A stretch of DNA of 64,000 nt from Lachnospiraceae bacterium V9D3004 (GTDB taxonomy: Bacteria; Bacillota; Clostridia; Lachnospirales; Lachnospiraceae): the NCBI GenBank assembly GCA_000621985.1, contig JHWW01000001.1, forward strand, positions 310,001-374,000, given 5' to 3'. Made by a program: the position numbers and the translations under genes. Below are positions 24,345 to 35,718 of the stretch, piece after piece. The notes beneath the pieces are model-generated. The model saw only the letters and a list, made by a program, of their open reading frames with translations, was not told where the DNA came from and ran no database searches. Numbering within the stretch: position 1 is the stretch's first letter; every line of letters starts with the position of its first letter.

Positions 24345-25382
24345 GTGGAACTGGATGACAGAAAACTTAAGATATTACAGGCGATCATCCGTACTTATCT
24401 TGAGACGGGAGAGCCGGTAGGATCCAGAACAATATCGAAATATACGGACTTGAATCTCAGCTCCGCTACTATCAGAAATGAGATGTCTGATCTGGAGGAT
24501 ATGGGTTATATAATCCAGCCGCATACATCAGCGGGCAGGATTCCTTCGGATAAGGGATACAGACTGTATGTAGATACCATGTTAGAGACCAAGGATCGTG
24601 AAGTTGAGGACATGAAGCTGATGCTTGCCACGAAGGCTGATAAGCTTGAGAACATACTTAAGCAGGTGGCCAGGCTTCTTGCCGAGAATACCAATTACAC
24701 GACGATGATCTCAAAACCGCGCTATAAGCATAAGAAGATCAAGTTCATACAGCTTACGCTCGTATCGGACACACAGCTTCTTGTTGTGGTTGTTATAGAC
24801 GGCAACATTGTTAAGAATAAGTTCATAAGCCTTGCTGATGTAATAGATCAGGAAACGATAACACAGCTTAACTTCCTTATGAATACATCTCTTAACGGAC
24901 TTGACCTGACAGAGATCAATATGGCGATCGTTCATACAATGAAAGAACAGGCAGGCAGATATTCGGATCTTGCGGGCTCGATAATCGATTCCATTGTTGA
25001 GGCTGTGGGTGAAGAAGATGAATACGGAGTGTATACTTCAGGCGCCACCAACCTTCTTAAGTATCCCGAACTCAATGATAAGGAGAGAGCCACAAGGCTT
25101 CTTGCAACCTTGGAAGAGAAAGAGGCATTGAGCAACTGGATGAATGAGGACGAGGATACGAATACGGAGCATGGCATTCAGGTATATATCGGTGATGAAT
25201 CACCGGTTGAGGCGATGAGAGACTGTTCGGTAGTAACCGCAACTTATCGTATAGAAGAAGGAGTGTATGGCAAGATTGGTATCGTAGGACCCAAGAGAAT
25301 GGATTATGAGAGAGTGGTCGGTACCCTTGAGAATACAATGAAACAATTGGATGATATTTTCAAGAATAAGAATAAAGATTAG
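24345..25382 (+). CDS. hrcA: Heat-inducible transcription repressor HrcA
   Basis: GTG 24345 is chosen: AAAGGAAG (24329-24336) is 8 nt upstream, whereas the GTG at 24318 lies inside CIRCE. 345 residues: N-terminal winged helix (about 1-75, with VGSRTISKYTDLNLSSATIRNEM and HTSAGRIPSDKGYR-type segments given here as landmarks), then the GAF-like dimerisation domain and insertion. Known: represses hrcA-grpE-dnaK-dnaJ by binding CIRCE; activity depends on GroEL. First gene of the operon, 12 bp before grpE. Confidence 0.97.
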   Translation: MELDDRKLKILQAIIRTYLETGEPVGSRTISKYTDLNLSSATIRNEMSDLEDMGYIIQPHTSAGRIPSDKGYRLYVDTMLETKDREVEDMKLMLATKADKLENILKQVARLLAENTNYTTMISKPRYKHKKIKFIQLTLVSDTQLLVVVVIDGNIVKNKFISLADVIDQETITQLNFLMNTSLNGLDLTEINMAIVHTMKEQAGRYSDLAGSIIDSIVEAVGEEDEYGVYTSGATNLLKYPELNDKERATRLLATLEEKEALSNWMNEDEDTNTEHGIQVYIGDESPVEAMRDCSVVTATYRIEEGVYGKIGIVGPKRMDYERVVGTLENTMKQLDDIFKNKNKD

Positions 25383-25394
25383 GAGGACTGGAAA

Positions 25395-26069
25395 GTGGCT
25401 TTAAAGGATGAATCAAAGATCGAAAGCAAAGATCAGGATCTGAATGAAGAAACTGCTGCATGTGAGCCGGAAGATACCGATAACGCCGAAGCGATCGATA
25501 ACGATGATGCGGACAAGGAAGAACAGACAGAAGATGATTCGGATTCCGACGACAAAGAAGAGGATGCTTCCGGAAAAGGCAGTAAGCGAAAAAAAGACAA
25601 AAAGGATAAGAAAGACAAGAAAGAGAAAAAGGATCCCCGTGATGCCAAGATTGAAGAACTTAATGACCGTTTGCTGAGACTGATGGCTGAATATGAGAAC
25701 TACAGGAAGAGAACGGACAGAGAGAAGTCATTGATGTTTGAGATGGGCGGCAAGTCGGTGATCGAGAAGATAATACCGGTTATTGATAACTTTGAGAGAG
25801 GATTTGCAACCGTAACCGATGAACAGAAGGAAGATCCTTTCGTTCAGGGAATGGATAAGGTATATAAGCAGATGACAGGTTCGCTTGAAGAAGCGGGACT
25901 TAAAGTGATAGAAGCCGAGGGACAGGAATTCGATCCGAATATACATGAAGCTGTAATGCATGTTGAGGATGATTCGGTCGGAGAGAATGTTGTTGTGGAA
26001 GTGCTTCAAAAAGGTTACATGTACAAAGATACATTGGTAAGATGCAGTATGGTAAAAGTTGCCAATTAA
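25395..26069 (+). CDS. grpE: Nucleotide exchange factor GrpE
   Basis: GTG start 25395 after AGGAGG (25381-25386). 224 residues: a highly charged, Asp/Glu then Lys-rich N-terminal tail (about 1-85, low complexity), a coiled-coil (about 85-145, with LMAEYENYRKR) and the beta domain ending in GYMYKDTLVRCSMVKV. Known: releases ADP from DnaK. The acidic/basic tail is longer than in E. coli GrpE. Confidence 0.97.
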   Translation: MALKDESKIESKDQDLNEETAACEPEDTDNAEAIDNDDADKEEQTEDDSDSDDKEEDASGKGSKRKKDKKDKKDKKEKKDPRDAKIEELNDRLLRLMAEYENYRKRTDREKSLMFEMGGKSVIEKIIPVIDNFERGFATVTDEQKEDPFVQGMDKVYKQMTGSLEEAGLKVIEAEGQEFDPNIHEAVMHVEDDSVGENVVVEVLQKGYMYKDTLVRCSMVKVAN

Positions 26070-26097
26070 TTAGTAAAATAATATATATTTACAATAG

Positions 26098-27987
<1,890 letters not shown>

Positions 27988-28106
27988 AATAGTAACTATT
28001 ACAGCGCATTGAACATGTGTGATATGTAATAATTCTGATTGTTATGGGATATGGTATATTGGATTATATGTAATTCGATATATCCGTATCCCTTTTGGAG
28101 GAAAAA

Positions 28107-29255
28107 ATGGCAGATAAGAGAGATTATTATGAGGTTCTTGGAGTTGACAGGAACGCTACCGATGCTGACATCAAGAAAGCATACAGGGCAATAGCCAAGA
28201 AGAATCATCCTGATATGAACCCGGGTGATAAAGATGCGGAGGCCAGATTCAAGGAAGCTTCTGAGGCATATGCTGTATTAAGTGATGCAGAAAAGCGCCG
28301 CAAATATGATCAGTTCGGTCATTCGGCATTTGAAGGCGGAGGTCCCGGCGGATTCTCCGGTGGATTTGATTTTAGTGATGTCGGCGATATATTCGGTGAC
28401 ATCTTTGGTGATTTATTCGGTGGCAGAAGCCGCAGCAGGAATGCGAATGAGCCAAGAAGGGGTCAGAATGTCCATGCATCAGTAAGAATAACATTTGAAG
28501 AGGCCTGCTTCGGAACCGAAAAGGAGCTCGATGTTACACTCAAAGACTCATGTTCCACATGTCACGGTACCGGTGCAAAACCGGGAACAACACCGGAGAC
28601 GTGCAGTAAGTGCGGAGGAAAAGGTCAGGTTGTCTATACGCAGAATTCTCTCTTTGGTCAGGTACGGAATGTTCAGGCCTGTCCTGACTGCCGTGGTTCA
28701 GGTAAGATTATCAGGGAAAAATGTACTGCCTGCCGCGGAAGCGGATATGTGAGCAACAGAAAGACCATTCAGGTCACTATCCCTGCAGGAATTGATAACG
28801 GTCAGAGTATCAGAATAAGAGACAAGGGCGAACCGGGAGTTAACGGTGGAGGACGAGGAGATCTTCTCGTTGAGGTTATGGTATCAAGGCATCCGATATT
28901 CCAGCGTCAGGACAGAGATATATATTCAACTGTTCCTATTTCGTTTGCGAGGGCAGCTCTCGGCGGAGAGATGCGTATTCCGACTATAGACGGAGATGTA
29001 GCTTATGATGTCAAAGCAGGTACGCAGACCGATACCCGCGTCAGACTGAAAGGAAAAGGAGTTCCATCGCTTCGTAACAAGGATATAAGAGGAGATCATT
29101 TTGTGACGCTTGTTGTTGAAGTGCCCACCAGACTTAACAATGAACAGAAAGATCTTTTAAGGAAGTTTGATGAGTCATTGAATGGTGGAAGCTCAACCGG
29201 CGATTCAACCGAGAAGCCCGGAAAAAAGAATAAAGGAAAAGGATTGTTCAGATAA
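28107..29255 (+). CDS. dnaJ: Chaperone DnaJ (Hsp40)
   Basis: ATG 28107 follows GGAGG (28097-28101). 382 residues: J domain (about 5-70) with HPD (NHPDMNPG), Gly/Phe-rich region (about 75-110), four CxxCxGxG-type zinc motifs (about 145-210) and C-terminal substrate-binding domains. 119 bp gap from dnaK containing a GAATAGTAAC motif at the dnaK stop. Last clearly HrcA-type gene of the operon. Confidence 0.98.
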   Translation: MADKRDYYEVLGVDRNATDADIKKAYRAIAKKNHPDMNPGDKDAEARFKEASEAYAVLSDAEKRRKYDQFGHSAFEGGGPGGFSGGFDFSDVGDIFGDIFGDLFGGRSRSRNANEPRRGQNVHASVRITFEEACFGTEKELDVTLKDSCSTCHGTGAKPGTTPETCSKCGGKGQVVYTQNSLFGQVRNVQACPDCRGSGKIIREKCTACRGSGYVSNRKTIQVTIPAGIDNGQSIRIRDKGEPGVNGGGRGDLLVEVMVSRHPIFQRQDRDIYSTVPISFARAALGGEMRIPTIDGDVAYDVKAGTQTDTRVRLKGKGVPSLRNKDIRGDHFVTLVVEVPTRLNNEQKDLLRKFDESLNGGSSTGDSTEKPGKKNKGKGLFR

Positions 29256-29333
29256 TAGTATTAAGTATTCATGGAAACTATCCGATATTATTAATACCGT
29301 AGGCAAAGGATTGTGAGTAAGGAGGTAGTTGAT

Positions 29334-29975
29334 ATGGATATCAATGCAGTTGAAAGTACTTATACCCAGATTCAGGGAAGTAATTACAGCAAAGAGAAAG
29401 CCAAATCTGCTGACAGCGAAGTAAAAGAAACCGCTAAGACTTCTGAGGCAGCAGTATATGAGAAGAGTGCCGAGTCAGCCGATACCGGTAAGAGTAATGG
29501 TAAGATATACGGCAAAAGCAGCGCTGACAGATCAGCCATTGTTGAGCAGCTTAAGGCAGAACAGGCAAGAGTGCAGCAGCAGTTCGTTGATCTTGTTCAT
29601 AAGATGATGAACCAGCAGGGCGGTGCATATGCCAAGGCAACAGACAATGAAGATGACATCTGGAAGTTTTTGGCAAGCGGTGAGTTTGAAGTTGATGCCG
29701 AGACCAAAGCTCAGGCACAGAAAGATATAGCTGAAGACGGTTACTGGGGAGTTAACCAGACCTCTGAGAGAATCTTTGATTTTGCAATGGCACTTGCCGG
29801 TGATGATGAGAATATGATGAAGAAGATGCAGCAGGCGTTCGAAAAGGGATTCGGAGAAGCAACCAAAGCATGGGGCAAAGATCTCCCCGATATCTCAAGC
29901 AAGACAAGAGATGCTGTCAATAAGAAGTTTGAAGAATATTTTGAATCAAAAAAAGCCGGTACTGCTGAAGAGTAG
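29334..29975 (+). CDS. Conserved unknown protein (DUF5610-like)
   Basis: ATG 29334 lies 8 nt after AAGGAGG (29319-29325). 213 residues: Ser/Lys/Ala-rich disordered N-terminus (about 1-65), then a soluble helical domain with the pattern DGYWGVNQTSERIFDFAM and GFGEATKAWGKDLPDIS. I recall similar proteins in motile clostridia under the DUF5610 label, but the match is from memory only. No signal peptide. It is 78 bp after dnaJ and ends before a strong terminator, so may be read through from the heat-shock operon. Confidence 0.65.
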   Translation: MDINAVESTYTQIQGSNYSKEKAKSADSEVKETAKTSEAAVYEKSAESADTGKSNGKIYGKSSADRSAIVEQLKAEQARVQQQFVDLVHKMMNQQGGAYAKATDNEDDIWKFLASGEFEVDAETKAQAQKDIAEDGYWGVNQTSERIFDFAMALAGDDENMMKKMQQAFEKGFGEATKAWGKDLPDISSKTRDAVNKKFEEYFESKKAGTAEE

Positions 29976-30092
29976 ACCAAAGGATGCATAAGCGGCCTAT
30001 AGCCATAAGCAGTGAAGTTTTGACATATTTGAGGCAGATTGACTATTTGTTAAACGCGTAGGCTGTGAACAAAAAATAATGATATAGATATT

Positions 30093-30142
30093 AAGGCTGT
30101 CGCCGGATGGATCAATTGATCATCCGTATCGACAGCCTTTGA
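30093..30142 (+). terminator. Terminator between convergent genes
   Basis: AAGGCTGTCG (30093-30102) pairs with CGACAGCCTT (30130-30139); an inner GGATG/CATCC stem extends it. It serves the plus-strand gene and possibly also the convergent minus-strand gene. Confidence 0.8.
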
Positions 30143-30162
30143 TATTTCATAACAGTTGTTGT

Positions 30163-31833
30163 TTATTTCAACTTATATACCGTCTCACTCGAACGTATAT
30201 ATATATCTTTTTGTTCCCTTACTCTGACAGTGAATTGGATATTGCCGGAGTCTGTTTTTCTTGTTGATGCCCTGTTTTTCGATAACACGAGGAAAGCAAC
30301 CAATATTACGGACAATGCTGCAGAGATCAATATGACCAATATGATCAACTGAACGATATTGGAAGATTTTTTTTCGGGCTCTGTAGGTACATACGTTCCG
30401 TTATTGACCAATTCAAGTGTGTCGAATAAAGCAGTCATTGTCTGGGACGGGGCGCCGATATCTGCGGTCTGTTCGAGTTCTGCTTCTATACTGTCGCATA
30501 TTTCGCGGGGAAGACGGTCTTTCGCTTCTTTGTAACCCTGAAGAGCACATTCAAGTGAATCACCGTCGGTGCCCATAAGGAACAGGACGATTCCCGGAGC
30601 GGATATGCTGTCTTTGAGTCTTCCGTATATTTTCTGCAGTTCATACTCTTTGTCTTCATACGAGGAAGAGTCGACGGTTAAGATAATATATTGGAAACCG
30701 GTCTCTTCTTTTTGGCTGTTTGCATAGTCTCGTATTGATATCTCGTCATATTCGGACAATATATCTGCTGTATCGCTTATGACAGGTTCCACATCATTTA
30801 TTACTATATTATAATCTGTCTCTGCCGATGATATGGAATATACGGCAAACGAACCGATAAGTGACAATATAACGCATAACAAGGTGATCATCAAAGCTGT
30901 TTTTAATCTGCTTATCACCGGTCTGCCGTATATTGTTCCGGTCTGACCGTTCATATAAAAATTATTCGCCGAAGAAGCCTTATCGTGTGTCTTCATCCAA
31001 ACAGGTACAAGGATTGGAGTTTTGCTGTTGATCGAATAACCGGTATTGATCTCTTCCGTGTAAGTAGAAGAATAACCTGTTACGGATTCTTCAAGTTCTT
31101 TTTCGGTTTCATTCAATATGAATTCAATGACATCGTCCGGTAACCGGTACGAATCACTGTCAGGAGAATTCATATCGGGCGTACCTGTCGTCATGCTATC
31201 GCACGTACGTCCGGTGCCTGAGGGATCATCTGCATCTTTCATGTCGTCGAAAGAATAATCATTTAGCATGTTCATAATATATGAACCGGGAATGTTCTCA
31301 TCGGAGAACCTTACATAATTATCACACTCGATATCGATAAGTCTTCTTATCCCATAATAATCTGTTGTAATACGACGCTCTTTTGAGTTGACTGTCTCGT
31401 CTATTTTGTTGCCCGTCATTTCAATGCTTCCATGTCCTGTGAACGTATATAACATCGCAGGCACGTATTTTAGTTCGGGCCCTGTTGATTTATTTTTTTT
31501 GTAGAAATATCCCGGAGAAAACAAACCGTTTTTTGCCCATTTTTTATATGCTGAAACAGCTTCCTCTTCGCTTATGCGGGAAGGGATGATCTGAGGGATT
31601 TCACTGTGTGTTTTTTTATCGCTATGTGAACCGGATGCCGGTCTGATATCTGATGTATTAATGTTGTCCGCTGCTTTTTCCGGATAGTATACGGATTTAC
31701 TTCGGCTTCCGAGTTGCGGAAGGTCAAGCTCCGTTACGGGTATCGAATGGGAACAGCTTTTGCAGACAAATGTTCCCTCAGTACTGCTTAGATTCATAGT
31801 ATTGCCGCATCCCGGACAATTGATGGTCAGCAT
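30163..31833 (-). CDS. Zinc-ribbon membrane protein with TPM (TLP18.3/Psb32-like) domain
   Basis: 556 residues. N-terminal zinc ribbon (CPGCG at 6-10 and CKSCS near 24-28), a long polar region (about 35-310), TM (about 315-340), an extracytoplasmic TPM-type domain (about 350-480; VISDTADILSEYDE, GFQYIILTVDSSSYE, PGIVLFLMG), a second TM (about 500-525) and a basic tail. Known: TPM domains occur in membrane proteins linked to photosystem repair or phosphatase activity, and in bacteria are mostly uncharacterised. GGAGG precedes ATG 31833 on the minus strand. Single gene; role unknown. Confidence 0.8.
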   Translation of the reverse strand: MLTINCPGCGNTMNLSSTEGTFVCKSCSHSIPVTELDLPQLGSRSKSVYYPEKAADNINTSDIRPASGSHSDKKTHSEIPQIIPSRISEEEAVSAYKKWAKNGLFSPGYFYKKNKSTGPELKYVPAMLYTFTGHGSIEMTGNKIDETVNSKERRITTDYYGIRRLIDIECDNYVRFSDENIPGSYIMNMLNDYSFDDMKDADDPSGTGRTCDSMTTGTPDMNSPDSDSYRLPDDVIEFILNETEKELEESVTGYSSTYTEEINTGYSINSKTPILVPVWMKTHDKASSANNFYMNGQTGTIYGRPVISRLKTALMITLLCVILSLIGSFAVYSISSAETDYNIVINDVEPVISDTADILSEYDEISIRDYANSQKEETGFQYIILTVDSSSYEDKEYELQKIYGRLKDSISAPGIVLFLMGTDGDSLECALQGYKEAKDRLPREICDSIEAELEQTADIGAPSQTMTALFDTLELVNNGTYVPTEPEKKSSNIVQLIILVILISAALSVILVAFLVLSKNRASTRKTDSGNIQFTVRVREQKDIYIRSSETVYKLK

Positions 31834-31978
31834 AATGCAACCTCCTGTATATCTTACTGTGAATAGTATCTATCATACAATTTTTTATGTGAAATGGCAA
31901 GCAAATTACTTGTGTTGCATATACCTGTGTGGTAGTATGGATAGAGTCTGATACATATGGACGGGGATCAAGCACGGC

Positions 31979-32064
31979 GCCGGCAGCTTTACCCGGTAGG
32001 CATAGGCTTATCTGATACGACACCGGCAGCTTTGACCGGTAGGCATAGGCTTACCTTGTTAGAC
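31979..32064 (+). repeat. 43-bp tandem direct repeat, two units
   Basis: Units 31979-32021 and 32022-32064 share CCGGCAGCTTT, CCGGTAGGCATAGGCTTA and a GACG/GAC end, differing at few bases. Each unit contains a CCGG...CCGG(T) hairpin. It lies upstream of the methyltransferase gene. Confidence 0.85.
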
Positions 32065-32101
32065 GCCGGGAGGGAATAGACAGGACATAAGGAGCGATAA
32101 T

Positions 32102-32962
32102 ATGTGGTTATCAAAATCGTGGAAAGATTATGAGGTTATAGACGCATCCTCAGGTGAGAAGTTAGAGAGATGGGGAGATTATATATTGGTAAGACCTGAT
32201 CCGCAGGTCATATGGAATACTCCTAAGAAGGAGCCCGGATGGCATAAGCCCAATGCGCATTATCACAGGAGCAGTAAGGGCGGAGGTTCATGGGAGTTCT
32301 TTGATCTGCCCGAACAGTGGAGTATTGGATATAAGAATATGACATTTCTATTAAAGCCGTTCAGTTTTAAACATACGGGGCTTTTTCCGGAGCAGGCTGT
32401 CAACTGGGACTATATGTATAAGAAGATTCATGAAGCGAATCGTCCGGTAAAGGTGCTTAACCTCTTTGCTTATACCGGTGGTGCTACAGTTGCCTGTGCA
32501 AGTGCCGGGGCATCTGTAACTCATGTGGATGCATCTAAGGGGATGGTCGGATGGGCTAAGGAGAATGCAGCGTCATCAGGACTTGCGGATGCACCGATAA
32601 GATATCTTGTGGATGACTGCGTCAAATTCGTAGAACGTGAGATAAGAAGAGGCAATCATTACGATGGAATAATAATGGATCCACCGTCATATGGCAGAGG
32701 CCCGGGCGGTCAGGTGTGGAAGATAGAAGACTGTATATATAACCTTGTGGCACTTTGCGCGAAGCTTATGTCAGATGACCCTTTATTTTTCATAATCAAT
32801 TCATATACCACGGGGCTTCAGCCTGCAGTGATGGCATATCTTCTTAATATAGAAGTAACAGCAAAACTTGGCGGTAAAGTAACCGCCGATGAGATAGCGC
32901 TGCCGGTAACTTGTAACGGACTTGCGCTGCCGTGTGGGGCAACCGCAAGGTGGAGCGTGTAG
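32102..32962 (+). CDS. RlmI/RlmK-like class I SAM-dependent methyltransferase
   Basis: 286 residues. Seen: motif I LNLFAYTGGATVA (about 120-132), acidic motif VDASKG, and motif IV IMDPPSYGRG, as in the PF10672 / RlmI group of 23S rRNA cytosine-5 or guanine methyltransferases. No PUA domain is present at the N-terminus, so the substrate may differ from RlmI. AAGGAG (about 32089-32094) provides the ribosome binding site. Upstream lie the 43-bp tandem repeats, in its 5' leader if transcription starts before them. Confidence 0.85.
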   Translation: MWLSKSWKDYEVIDASSGEKLERWGDYILVRPDPQVIWNTPKKEPGWHKPNAHYHRSSKGGGSWEFFDLPEQWSIGYKNMTFLLKPFSFKHTGLFPEQAVNWDYMYKKIHEANRPVKVLNLFAYTGGATVACASAGASVTHVDASKGMVGWAKENAASSGLADAPIRYLVDDCVKFVEREIRRGNHYDGIIMDPPSYGRGPGGQVWKIEDCIYNLVALCAKLMSDDPLFFIINSYTTGLQPAVMAYLLNIEVTAKLGGKVTADEIALPVTCNGLALPCGATARWSV

Positions 32963-33205
32963 AAGCACCTGATAAATGATGGGATATCAGGGTTCTTTGC
33001 CACTCTCTCGCAGGTAAACAATATTAATATATTTTTTTGGAGTAAATTGTCACAAAAAGATCGTTTGTATCGTCTATATAGTATAAGAAGTTTCCGGAAG
33101 CTCTTATAATGTAACTGTCCGAATCTCTTGTTTTGCAGATATTTCATGGATGTTAAACAATTGCGGAGCGTTACGATATAAATGATAGAAAGGTGGAATG
33201 TGGTT
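32963..33205. other. Intergenic region before the secreted orphan
   Basis: 243 bp, AT-rich, with a TTGTCA (33047) and TATATA but not at promoter spacing. No gene or strong hairpin seen. Confidence 0.4.
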
Positions 33206-34120
33206 ATGAAAAAAATCACGAAAATGTTAGTTGGAGTATTAGTGCTGTTGGGCATAGTTCTTCCTGCCGGAAGGGTTGTGCAGGCTTCAATGCCTGCTAA
33301 ATTGTATTATACATTGACCGGAGTGGATGCGTATGTTGACGGTAATGATAAGAGTATCGCTTCATCCGGCCGTGATGTTCGGGCTGTAGGCGGACCGCTT
33401 GAAGGGGATGCTGTCGGAAAGAATATAACATTCAATCTGACTATATGGCAGGAGGCTCTTGCAAAAGCAGGTGAAAAAGGTATTAATTCCATAAGATATT
33501 CCTGTACAGTGTCTTTGAAGAATGATAACGGCGGATATGATCAGCTTGCAGAAGTACCGGTGACTAATGATACTACATATAAGTATGTATATAAGATTGA
33601 AAAAGCGGGTTCGTACAAGTTCTCTTTCAATGAGTATCATGATGACAGGCAGGCACTTTCTTCCATTGATATGGATATAACAGTGAAAGATGGCAGTGCC
33701 ACAACTGTACCGGATACTACGACAGCTTTGTCGAATGCGCAGACTACAGCAGAGACAACGGGACAGAATGTTACACAGGATGCAGGAACGGCTGCAAAAC
33801 AGTCCGATGATGAGAATGCCAATAAGAATAATGATAAGAAGGCTGTTTCGGTTAAATCGGTCAAAATAAGCAAAGGTAAGATATCCGGTAAGGTTATTTT
33901 CAAGACAGATGATACTAAGAAGACTGATGGGAATACGGTCGGAATACATAAAGAGATTAAGGCTAAGATAAAAATAGGAAGGCTAAAGTATTGTTCACTT
34001 AAGATTAAGAAAGATGGTTCGTTTAATTACAGATCAAAGCAGATTAAAAAGGGTGCTACAATAAAGATCAAGCTGATAAATGGTAAAAAAGTATGTATAA
34101 AAAAATATACGGCAGGATAA
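33206..34120 (+). CDS. Secreted orphan protein with basic C-terminal module
   Basis: ATG 33206 has AAAGGTGG (33189-33196) 9 nt upstream. 304 residues: signal peptide (about 1-27, ending VVQAS), a domain of about 140 residues with no recognised family, a Thr/Gln/Asn-rich linker (about 165-210), and a Lys-rich beta-type module (about 215-304) ending KKYTAG that resembles the module in the protein at 1885-3366. It is separated from rpsJ by 370 bp and is not part of the ribosomal operon. Confidence 0.7.
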   Translation: MKKITKMLVGVLVLLGIVLPAGRVVQASMPAKLYYTLTGVDAYVDGNDKSIASSGRDVRAVGGPLEGDAVGKNITFNLTIWQEALAKAGEKGINSIRYSCTVSLKNDNGGYDQLAEVPVTNDTTYKYVYKIEKAGSYKFSFNEYHDDRQALSSIDMDITVKDGSATTVPDTTTALSNAQTTAETTGQNVTQDAGTAAKQSDDENANKNNDKKAVSVKSVKISKGKISGKVIFKTDDTKKTDGNTVGIHKEIKAKIKIGRLKYCSLKIKKDGSFNYRSKQIKKGATIKIKLINGKKVCIKKYTAG

Positions 34121-34190
34121 TTTACTGAAATATATATTAATAAATACTTCTGCATACCGGGATTGCAAATATAAAATTTTTATAAACTTC

Positions 34191-34219
34191 TTGCAAGAAT
34201 CCATAATATAGTGTAAAAT
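34191..34219 (+). promoter_or_regulatory. Promoter of the S10 ribosomal operon
   Basis: TTGCAA (34191-34196), 17-nt spacer, TAAAAT (34214-34219). The ATAAACTTCTTGC overlapping its -35 (34182-34194) recurs exactly at the promoter before rpmJ (47216-47228). Confidence 0.75.
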
Positions 34220-34261
34220 GACATTTGCTGTGTGACATTGATAGCAATGAAGCGGAGGTTG

Positions 34262-34304
34262 CTGTCCGTAAAGATGCATGAATATGCAGCAAGGACAGGT
34301 TTTT
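34262..34304 (+). terminator. Early terminator-like hairpin in the S10 leader (possible attenuator)
   Basis: CTGTCC (34262-34267) pairs with GGACAG (34293-34298), with an inner TGCAT/ATGCA hairpin, followed by GTTTTT. It lies about 40 nt after the predicted transcription start. Confidence 0.6.
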
Positions 34305-34356
34305 CGTGGAGCGAATGTCAGGAAGTGAGCAGTGTAGCAACTGGTCCGAAGAATGG

Positions 34357-34452
34357 CGACAAGTCACTGTACTAATTATGGATTCTGCCTGCGAGCAGAT
34401 AAACGTGTGTGTTATGACACACACGGATAAGTTGTACAGTCACCACTTGTCG
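34357..34452 (+). ncRNA. Folded leader RNA upstream of rpsJ
   Basis: A closing stem CGACAAGT (34357-34364) plus CTGTAC (34367-34372) pairs with GTACAG (34434-34439) plus ACTTGTCG (34445-34452). Inside are a CTGC/GCAG hairpin and a perfect 9-bp hairpin CGTGTGTGT/ACACACACG (34404-34412, 34417-34425). Probably a cis-regulatory leader of the ribosomal operon; the ligand or binding protein is not known from sequence. Confidence 0.65.
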
Positions 34453-34490
34453 TACTGAAACAAAAGTGCGAAAAGGAGGCGGCTTTTTTT

Positions 34491-34832
34491 ATGGCAAGTC
34501 AAAAAGTAATGAGAATCACAATGAAGGCATACGATCATCAGCTTATCGATTATTCGGCAGAGAAGATCGTAGACACTGTTAAGAAGAGTGGAGCTAAGGT
34601 AAGCGGTCCGGTACCTCTTCCGACAAAGAAGGAAGTTGTTACTATATTAAGGGCTGTTCATAAGTACAAAGACTCCAGAGAACAGTTTGAGCAGAGAACT
34701 CATAAGAGACTCATTGATGTGATCAGTCCTACACAGAAGACTGTTGACGCTCTTGCAAAGCTTGAGATGCCTGCAGGCGTTAAGATCGACATCAAGATGA
34801 AAGACCCCAAAGCAGCTAAAGCTAAGAAGTAA
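34491..34832 (+). CDS. rpsJ: 30S ribosomal protein S10
   Basis: 113 residues with the S10/NusE core ([41 protein letters not shown]). Also acts in antitermination with NusB in well-studied bacteria. AAAAGGAGG (34471-34479) is 11 nt before ATG. First gene of the supercluster; a C-terminal Ala/Lys-rich tail of about ten residues extends beyond the usual end. 228 bp separate it from rplC, unusually long for this operon. Confidence 0.98.
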   Translation: MASQKVMRITMKAYDHQLIDYSAEKIVDTVKKSGAKVSGPVPLPTKKEVVTILRAVHKYKDSREQFEQRTHKRLIDVISPTQKTVDALAKLEMPAGVKIDIKMKDPKAAKAKK

Positions 34833-35060
34833 TAAGGCTGTGTGAAGTAAGATAACCGGATTTCATCATATTATCAGGTGTGTACTTATGTGAACGACAG
34901 TGTTCATGCAATATGATGGAACATGAGTTATAAAAAGTTAGTAGCGGAATTGTTAAGTCAATCTAGTATGATTGCATGCTTAGTGAATAGAATCGCATCG
35001 GCTAAGTGCTCGAATGTTCACTATGTGATCCGCTGTAGATTAATCAGGAGGTGCGAAAGC

Positions 35061-35693
35061 ATGAAGAAAGGAATATTAGCTACGAAGATAGGCATGACGC
35101 AGATCTTCAACGAAGACGGTGTATTGATTCCTGTAACTGTACTTCAGGCAGGACCCTGTTATGTAACACAGGTTAAGACCGTTGAGAATGATGGATATGA
35201 GGCAGTTCAGGTTGGCTTCGGTACCATCAGAGAGAAGCTTGTTAACAAGCCGATCAAAGGACACCTTACAAAAGCAGGTGTTGGCAACTTAAGATTCATC
35301 AAGGAATTCAAGTTCGAGAACGCAAGTGAGTATGAGCTCGGACAGGAGATCAAGGCTGATATCTTTGAAGTTGGTGACAAGATCGATGTTACCGGCAAGT
35401 CAAAGGGTAAAGGTTTCCAGGGTGCCATCAAGAGACACGGACAGTCCAGAGGACCTATGACACATGGTTCCAAGTATCACAGACATGCAGGTTCAAACGG
35501 AGCTTGTTCGGATCCGAGTAAGGTATTCAAAGGAAAGAAGATGCCTGGACAGATGGGTGCTGTAAAAGTTACGGTTCAGAATCTTGAGATCGTAAGAATT
35601 GACGCAGAAGACAACATTATTCTTGTTAAGGGTGCCATTCCGGGACCGAAGAAAGCAACAGTAGTGTTGAAAGAATCTGTTAAGGCTGTCTAA
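35061..35693 (+). CDS. rplC: 50S ribosomal protein L3
   Basis: The start is ATG 35061 with AGGAGGTG (35046-35053) upstream; an in-frame ATG at 34923 would add 46 residues foreign to L3 and is rejected. 210 residues, beginning [16 protein letters not shown], with the [12 protein letters not shown] and HRHAGSNGA loop that reaches the peptidyl transferase centre. Early 23S rRNA binder in 50S assembly. Confidence 0.98.
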   Translation: MKKGILATKIGMTQIFNEDGVLIPVTVLQAGPCYVTQVKTVENDGYEAVQVGFGTIREKLVNKPIKGHLTKAGVGNLRFIKEFKFENASEYELGQEIKADIFEVGDKIDVTGKSKGKGFQGAIKRHGQSRGPMTHGSKYHRHAGSNGACSDPSKVFKGKKMPGQMGAVKVTVQNLEIVRIDAEDNIILVKGAIPGPKKATVVLKESVKAV

Positions 35694-35718
35694 ACTTTCA
35701 GGAAGGAGGAACACACAG

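Noticed and set aside
34923-35060. 46-residue N-terminal extension of L3
   Set aside because: The added residues do not resemble L3, and AGGAGGTG sits just before ATG 35061.
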